A DNA stretch of 64,000 bases, taken from positions 744,001 to 808,000 of the forward strand of contig OX365935.1 in the NCBI GenBank assembly GCA_947243795.1. Direction: 5' to 3'. The DNA is from Saccharomyces uvarum. Its lineage: Eukaryota; Ascomycota; Saccharomycetes; Saccharomycetales; Saccharomycetaceae. This document shows, one piece after another, positions 58,945 through 64,000 of the stretch. The first letter of the stretch is position 1. The number at the start of each line of letters is the position of its first letter. The notes beneath the pieces were generated by a model. The model did no database searches. It was not told where the DNA came from and was given only the letters and a program-made list of their open reading frames with translations. Made by a program: the position numbers and the translations under genes.

Positions 58945-60501
58945 ATGACCAACGCCAAGGTCGCTATGCCAAAAGTGCCCTCCGTAACGCAAAAAAACCT
59001 GGAAACAACGAAAATAGACGATGAAGTATTGTTAAAGCAGTTCGAGCTCCAAGATGAAACCCCCGAATCTCTGGTATGGGAGGCTACTTTTGTCGGTGTC
59101 CTGTGCTCGGCTCAATTGATGACACAGGCAGGACTTAGCCAATCAATAGCGCCTCTCCATATTATCGGTAATAGTTTTGGAACCACGAATCCCGGGCAAT
59201 TAAGTTGGTTTGCCTCCGCATACTCCCTCACTGTTGGGACGTTTATTTTGATTGCTGGTAGACTCGGCGACATTTTTGGCCACAGGAAGTTCTTTATTCT
59301 TGGGTTCTTGTGGTATGCGCTCTGGTCCCTGCTTGCCGGCTTTAGCGTGTACTCTAATAAGATTTTCTTTGATTGCTGCCGAGCCTTTCAAGGCATAGGT
59401 CCTGCCTTTTTATTACCTAATGCCATTGCAATCCTTGGTCGGACCTATAAGCCAGGAAAGAGAAAGAATATGGTTTTTAGCCTATTCGGGGCCTCTGCTC
59501 CCGGTGGCTTCGTCCTTGGAGCAGTGTTCTCGTCCATGTTGGGACAGCTCGCGTGGTGGCCATGGGCTTACTGGATAATGGGCATCGCTTGTTTTCTCTT
59601 GGCAGTAGCAGGTTATTTCGTGATTCCTCACGTTCAAATGCCGAGCCGCGATTCACCATCTTTCAACATTTTGGAACGGGTTGATTTTGCAGGATCCGTT
59701 ACTGGTGTCATTGGGCTAATTCTCTTCAATTTTGCCTGGAATCAAGGTCCCGTGGTGGGTTGGGAAACTCCATATACGTATGCGCTTTTAATAGTTGGGA
59801 CCGTGTTCCTGGGCGTTTTTGTATTCATCGAGTCGCGAGCAGCTTTTCCATTACTTCCATTTGCTGCGCTTTCTAGGGATGCTGCCTTCGTGCTTGGATG
59901 TATAGCCGCAGGATGGTCTAGTTTCGGCATTTGGATATTCTACACATGGCAATTCATGGAGGAGTCAAGAAAACAATCCCCTCTCCTGTCCAGTGCACAA
60001 TTCGCACCCGTGGCGGTCAGTGGATTTTGCGCAGCCGTAACAACAGGATTTCTTTTAAGCCATACGCCTGCTAGCACGGTCATGCTTTTTGCGATGACAG
60101 CATTCACTGTAGGAATCATATTGATCGCCACAGCTCCTGTCCACCAGACTTATTGGGCCCAGACGTTCGTGTCAATCATCGTTATGCCCTGGGGAATGGA
60201 TATGTCTTTCCCCGCTGCTACAATTATGCTGAGCAACTCAATGCCCCATGAGCATCAGGGCCTTGCAGCGTCTTTGGTCAATACGGTAGTAAACTATTCT
60301 ATCTCGATAGGACTGGGTATTGCAGGTACAATTGAGTCTCAAGTTAATGACGGGGGAGCCAACGCTCTGAAAGGATACCGTTGCTCTTGGTACATGGGAA
60401 TCGGGTTGAGCGGGCTTGGCATTTTTGTCGCTGCAGTATTTGCATTGACCACTTTTATGAAGTCTAAGAAAAAGGCATCTGAAAAGCAATATATAGAATA
60501 A
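58945..60501 (+). CDS. AMF1: AMF1 (YOR378W), MFS low-affinity ammonium transporter
   Basis: 518 codons from the ATG at 58945 (S. cerevisiae 515). Amf1 was described as a plasma-membrane facilitator of low-affinity ammonium transport, and it belongs to the DHA2-like major facilitator branch. About fourteen membrane segments follow a 45-residue cytosolic tail. The MFS motif A is clear (AGRLGDIFGHRKFF near 107-120), and motif C-like glycine/proline residues appear in FGASAPGGFVLGAVFSS near 178-194. The tail ends in a lysine-rich stretch (KSKKKASEKQ). All segments are intact. The CGG repeat cluster lies upstream, and the Zn-cluster gene RDR1 follows 230 bases downstream in the same orientation. 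Confidence 0.93.
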   Translation: MTNAKVAMPKVPSVTQKNLETTKIDDEVLLKQFELQDETPESLVWEATFVGVLCSAQLMTQAGLSQSIAPLHIIGNSFGTTNPGQLSWFASAYSLTVGTFILIAGRLGDIFGHRKFFILGFLWYALWSLLAGFSVYSNKIFFDCCRAFQGIGPAFLLPNAIAILGRTYKPGKRKNMVFSLFGASAPGGFVLGAVFSSMLGQLAWWPWAYWIMGIACFLLAVAGYFVIPHVQMPSRDSPSFNILERVDFAGSVTGVIGLILFNFAWNQGPVVGWETPYTYALLIVGTVFLGVFVFIESRAAFPLLPFAALSRDAAFVLGCIAAGWSSFGIWIFYTWQFMEESRKQSPLLSSAQFAPVAVSGFCAAVTTGFLLSHTPASTVMLFAMTAFTVGIILIATAPVHQTYWAQTFVSIIVMPWGMDMSFPAATIMLSNSMPHEHQGLAASLVNTVVNYSISIGLGIAGTIESQVNDGGANALKGYRCSWYMGIGLSGLGIFVAAVFALTTFMKSKKKASEKQYIE

Positions 60502-60730
60502 GCATGTATAGAGAGATCATTCTTCGTAATATACTTATTACACTAATTTATATAGATACAAAACAATGTAAAGTAATACAAAGGTCTCTGTAGATCCCGT
60601 ATCATGCGACATATCCGAAGTTACAAATATTCATGCTTCGCAGCAAGCAAAACGCTATCCTCCCGTAACAACATGAAAGAACCTAGTATCATCAGCGGAA
60701 CGCAGACCCATCTGACATTGTGCTTACGAA

Positions 60731-62368
60731 ATGGCTTCCTCAGGGTCTAATGCACAACCATATAAACGTCAGAGAGTCCGGAAAGCATGTGTGCCCTGTA
60801 GAGAGCGGAAAAGGAAGTGTAATGGCAAATCTCCATGTGAAATGTGCGTCGCCTATGGCTATGTATGCCATTACACCGAAGAAGATGGACTGTTAGCATC
60901 GTCTCGGGTGAATCAAGTGGAAGAAATGCCCCATGATACAGAAAGCAGACCGTATGTTCCCCTAGGCATTATTAGGAATGGGACACATAGTACTGATACC
61001 CAGAACGTTACAAATGGAAACATTATCGATCCCCCTAAGTCTAGGTACACGATTCAGCATTCAGCGGTCGCTTTTCCTCGTAGTCTTGGCCTTGAACTCC
61101 GATCAACCAACCCTCCACGTCTTCATTGTTTTGCTTGGCATTGTGGGATCAGACCAGAGGAAAAACCAAGCTTCCATGCCCCTTTGTCTGATCTAGTCAC
61201 AAAGGAAGAGTATTACCGCATTTCCAAAGTGTACTTCTCGGTTGTTCATCCGATCTTTGATATTGTTGATCCCGAGCAGCTAGGAAAGAACGTTGAAAAA
61301 TATTGGAACGGCGACGCAGAAACATCAGAGTATAGTGCTGTCATTGCGGGAGTTATTGCCCTAGGATCATTCTTTTTGGGAAGTCTTGGTCATCCCCGAG
61401 AAATGGATATAATACAATACGCGAAGGGCATTCTGGATGACCCGACTTTCAGTCGCATTCCCTCGGTGGAACAAATATCCGCATGGGTTTTGCGCACCAT
61501 TTACTTACGTGCCACTGCCCGACCTCATGTAGCATGGCTGGCTAGCTGCTTGACTATTCACCTTTCTGAGGCAATTGGCCTGCATCATGAGATTGACAGA
61601 GAAGATTTGGCATTGACAAATAACGTCCCACTGAAAAGAACTACTGAGGTCAGTGAACATACTCGAAGATTATTTTGGTCTGCATGGTCGATTAATACCA
61701 TTCTCTCATACGACTATGGGCGTTCGAGTGTTACGTTGAATAGGATCACTTGTAAGCCAGTCAAGGAGACAGATGGTAATTATTCAGTCAATTTAGTGGC
61801 GTTGGCGCAATTGATTCCACAAGAAAGTGTGAATGCAAATGTGGCACAACTACTTCAAGCCTTGGCGGCAGTTCACGAATCACCAGATGCGCACCCATTT
61901 CTATCGTTAACCAAGGCTGATATATGTCTTTCTTTTTATCGAAGACTTCGCCTGCTAAATCATATTCTTGATAAAACCGTCGTTTCACAAATCATCGATA
62001 TCGGCAACACTGCATTAGCGGCAGCGTATGCCCTTGTTAAAATAGATCAAGCGTGGTGGAACGTGTTGAGCACCTCCTTCCAATATGTCTGCGTGCTTCT
62101 CGCGATAGACACTCCAGAAAGTCTTTCACACGTTGCTGCTGCGATGAGGACGCTCGACAATATTACACAAGTGTTGGGTACCCATATAGCTTTTGAAGCA
62201 CAGAAGACTGCAAAACTTCTTCTTGAAGATTCAGTGAAAAAAAAGAGACAAGAAATTCAACAACTTGAACAGGCAACTCATCAGAGATCTGCTCCCGAAA
62301 CTACCCATTTGCTTGATATTGACTGGGATGCACTGCTCGATCCATCGGACACATTGAGTTTTATGTAG
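60731..62368 (+). CDS. RDR1: RDR1, Zn2Cys6 repressor of drug resistance
   Basis: 545 codons from the ATG at 60731 (S. cerevisiae 546). Rdr1 represses PDR5 and other multidrug genes through pleiotropic drug response elements, acting against Pdr1 and Pdr3. The zinc cluster is complete: C20, C23, C30, C36, C39 and C46 (CVPCRERKRKC, then CEMCVAYGYVC). The fungal transcription factor middle domain runs from about residue 165 to 400 (VYFSVVHPIFDIVDPEQLG, then LSEAIGLHHEIDRE). A charged helix lies near 500-520. The FLR1-like gene 33 kb away carries an exact PDRE, so it is a possible target in the same genome; this is inference. Confidence 0.94.
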   Translation: MASSGSNAQPYKRQRVRKACVPCRERKRKCNGKSPCEMCVAYGYVCHYTEEDGLLASSRVNQVEEMPHDTESRPYVPLGIIRNGTHSTDTQNVTNGNIIDPPKSRYTIQHSAVAFPRSLGLELRSTNPPRLHCFAWHCGIRPEEKPSFHAPLSDLVTKEEYYRISKVYFSVVHPIFDIVDPEQLGKNVEKYWNGDAETSEYSAVIAGVIALGSFFLGSLGHPREMDIIQYAKGILDDPTFSRIPSVEQISAWVLRTIYLRATARPHVAWLASCLTIHLSEAIGLHHEIDREDLALTNNVPLKRTTEVSEHTRRLFWSAWSINTILSYDYGRSSVTLNRITCKPVKETDGNYSVNLVALAQLIPQESVNANVAQLLQALAAVHESPDAHPFLSLTKADICLSFYRRLRLLNHILDKTVVSQIIDIGNTALAAAYALVKIDQAWWNVLSTSFQYVCVLLAIDTPESLSHVAAAMRTLDNITQVLGTHIAFEAQKTAKLLLEDSVKKKRQEIQQLEQATHQRSAPETTHLLDIDWDALLDPSDTLSFM

Positions 62369-64000
62369 TTTAGTTGCACAGGTAGTACAGAGAATCAAAA
62401 AGCTGCATGCTAATTTTTGATTCGTAGACGCAATAAAAAATATGTAAAAGTATTCACGCAATAAAATTTCAGATTTTTAACAATGAAGATTCGCCAGGCA
62501 TTTCCTGTATGGTGTAGAGTATTTTGAGGAATTTGTCGAAGATGCTGTTACTATTTTTTTTATTAAATAGGGTATTGCGTTACACGGAATGTCTTGCTGG
62601 AATGCGCCTTAATTTCACTAACCACATTTTCTAATAGAAACTTTTAGTGAGAGTCAGGCAATAAGTTTGCTAAGCTGTCGCATTTCAATATTTTGAATAG
62701 ACCGCGTCCTTCAAAACGCTATGAAAAAGTTAGAACAGAGTTTGACAATTCTGGTTTAGTACGCAAGACTCCTCAATTTGATTAAGTACTGATTTAGCGG
62801 GCAGTTATACAAATCTTTCGCGTTATTGGTGAAAGTCTACTTGACACATATAAAAAGTTTAGGAATCTATTCTGCCATCCCATAATTCTTGCACGACAAT
62901 CTTTGCTTTGAGAATCGATTTTTTTTGTTTTTTCTACTAGTTTTACAAAAATACGACAGAAGGTCTGGGTGTCATTGACACTAACTTGAAGAGTGATTTA
63001 ATGCTTATAATCTACAAACTTTATCTACCACAGAAGTATCCATACAATCAACTTGAATCATTCAAAAAGTGTGTAGGCTTTTGGCATCTTCAGTTTTTAC
63101 TCAAAGCAACCCCACAACTCTCAGGACTTATCCTAGTGATGTAAGAACTGTTCTTTCAAAATGACCAGTAACTCCCATATACCACTAAAAATACAAGAAT
63201 AACAGACCAGCCAAATAGAGAGTATACCCGGGAAAATAGATCCTTGACTTTCTACGGAAACATGCGATCATTTCTACCGTAGGCTGTAAAAACACTCCAA
63301 TGGCAGAACAATTACAGGCCAAACACGAAATATCCTACCATTTTTAACTTTCTCGCTCTCCCTATTGGAATTCTGTTTAACTGAAAGGTTATTTGTGAGA
63401 CATTATTGCCTAGGGCCTCGAGACAAATGGATATATAACAATTTTTCATCAATCAGTATTTAATGTTTATGTTATGTTTTAATATTTACATTTTAAAGAC
63501 TGAAGAAAATTAAAGTTAGATTCTTTATTTTAGTACTAATTATCAATAGAAAACAAAAAACCGAGAACGTTAAAATCCAAATATGTAAGATTTTTAAGTA
63601 GTTATTTTCTCATAGATACCAAGGTATTGTCTATAGTCTTTCTACGAGAAAAATTTGCTTTTTGTGGGTATTTTATAGTAGTGTGTCAGGCTATACTTTT
63701 AAAGTAAAGCTACGTCGGTAGAGAGAGCTAAAAATTCAAGGGTATCATCCCAGGAAACTTTGTATTACTTACTTAAACTAGAGAAATGCCTTGCTGGGTA
63801 TATAGTGCGACGCATTTTATTAGAATCGAAAATAGAATATGGGCTGGAAATTGGGAGGCACGCACGGTTTTATTGTGAAAAGTAAACACTCAATACTCGT
63901 CTTACTGGTATATAAATCAACACCGTTGATTTATTGCTGGCTAAACCCCTATAGTTTGTTCTTCGACTTGCCTTATACTCTACTTAACATACCTCATTTT
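62369..64000. other. Region beyond RDR1 (1.6 kb, no gene found)
   Basis: In S. cerevisiae the next gene is FRE3, 2.6 kb on, so the window probably ends in its upstream region. TATA-like TATAAAAA occurs at 62849-62856 and TATATAAA at 63909-63916. ATTTACATTTT at 63484-63494 exactly matches the 11-base ARS consensus. I looked for the Aft1 core GCACCC or GGGTGC and saw none here. AT-rich throughout; no repeat, tRNA or LTR found. Confidence 0.45.

Noticed and set aside
62369-64000. Search for Ty LTRs or subtelomeric repeats at the right end
   Set aside because: No LTR-like ends, TG-rich telomere tract, Y' or X element was visible; the telomere is further on.

Overview
The window is nuclear DNA of a budding yeast of the genus Saccharomyces, but not S. 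cerevisiae itself. All genes are intronless, codon use and intergenic A/T tracts are yeast-like, and gene order is that of the S. cerevisiae chromosome XV right arm from CIN1 (YOR349W) to RDR1 (YOR380W), running toward the telomere. By eye, conserved genes are near identical to S. cerevisiae (GDH1, RPS12, PRT1) while fast ones diverge strongly (ATF1, roughly four fifths identical from memory). The N-terminus of the ATF1 product matches what I remember of the non-cerevisiae ATF1 of lager yeast, so the S. uvarum / S. eubayanus clade is the best guess.

Layout: (1) 1-27 kb is a compact housekeeping block: CIN1 (3' part only), MNE1, MEK1, TFB6, SOG2, MSC6, GDS1, CIR2, SNX3, HAP5, VTS1, PDE2, PRT1, PRE10. 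(2) 27-30 kb departs from the S. cerevisiae map. A complete FLR1-like drug/H+ antiporter gene sits between PRE10 and PIP2, with Pdr1/3-type and Yap1-type sites upstream. It is followed by the decayed remains of what looks like an AIM2-type dienelactone hydrolase. The remains lie convergent with PIP2 exactly as AIM2 lies convergent with OAF1, the whole-genome-duplication partner of PIP2. (3) 30-52.5 kb is again collinear: PIP2, YOR365C, SCP1, RAD17, RPS12, MRS6, GPB1, NDD1, NUD1, ALD4, GDH1. (4) 52.5-64 kb is gene-poor and subtelomere-proximal: ATF1, AMF1 and RDR1, separated by 3.5 kb, 1.4 kb and over 1.6 kb of largely non-coding DNA with short repeats, a 19-base C run, orphan TATA boxes and traces of a lost secreted-protein gene.

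Functional themes: mitochondrial expression and respiration (MNE1, MSC6, CIR2, HAP5, ALD4), nitrogen and carbon metabolism (GDH1, ALD4, AMF1), meiosis and checkpoint (MEK1, RAD17), cell cycle and morphogenesis (NDD1, NUD1, SOG2), cAMP/PKA signalling (PDE2, GPB1) and multidrug resistance (FLR1-like, RDR1). Textbook regulatory sites lie where expected: twin URS1 before MEK1, PACE before PRE10, an oleate response element before PIP2, an MCB before RAD17, an SCB before NDD1 and a Leu3 site before GDH1. Several reading frames run upstream of the true start in frame. Starts below are the first ATG that agrees with the family length. No tRNA, rRNA, intron, CRISPR array or transposon was found. Names rest on recalled homologues and synteny; no database search was run.
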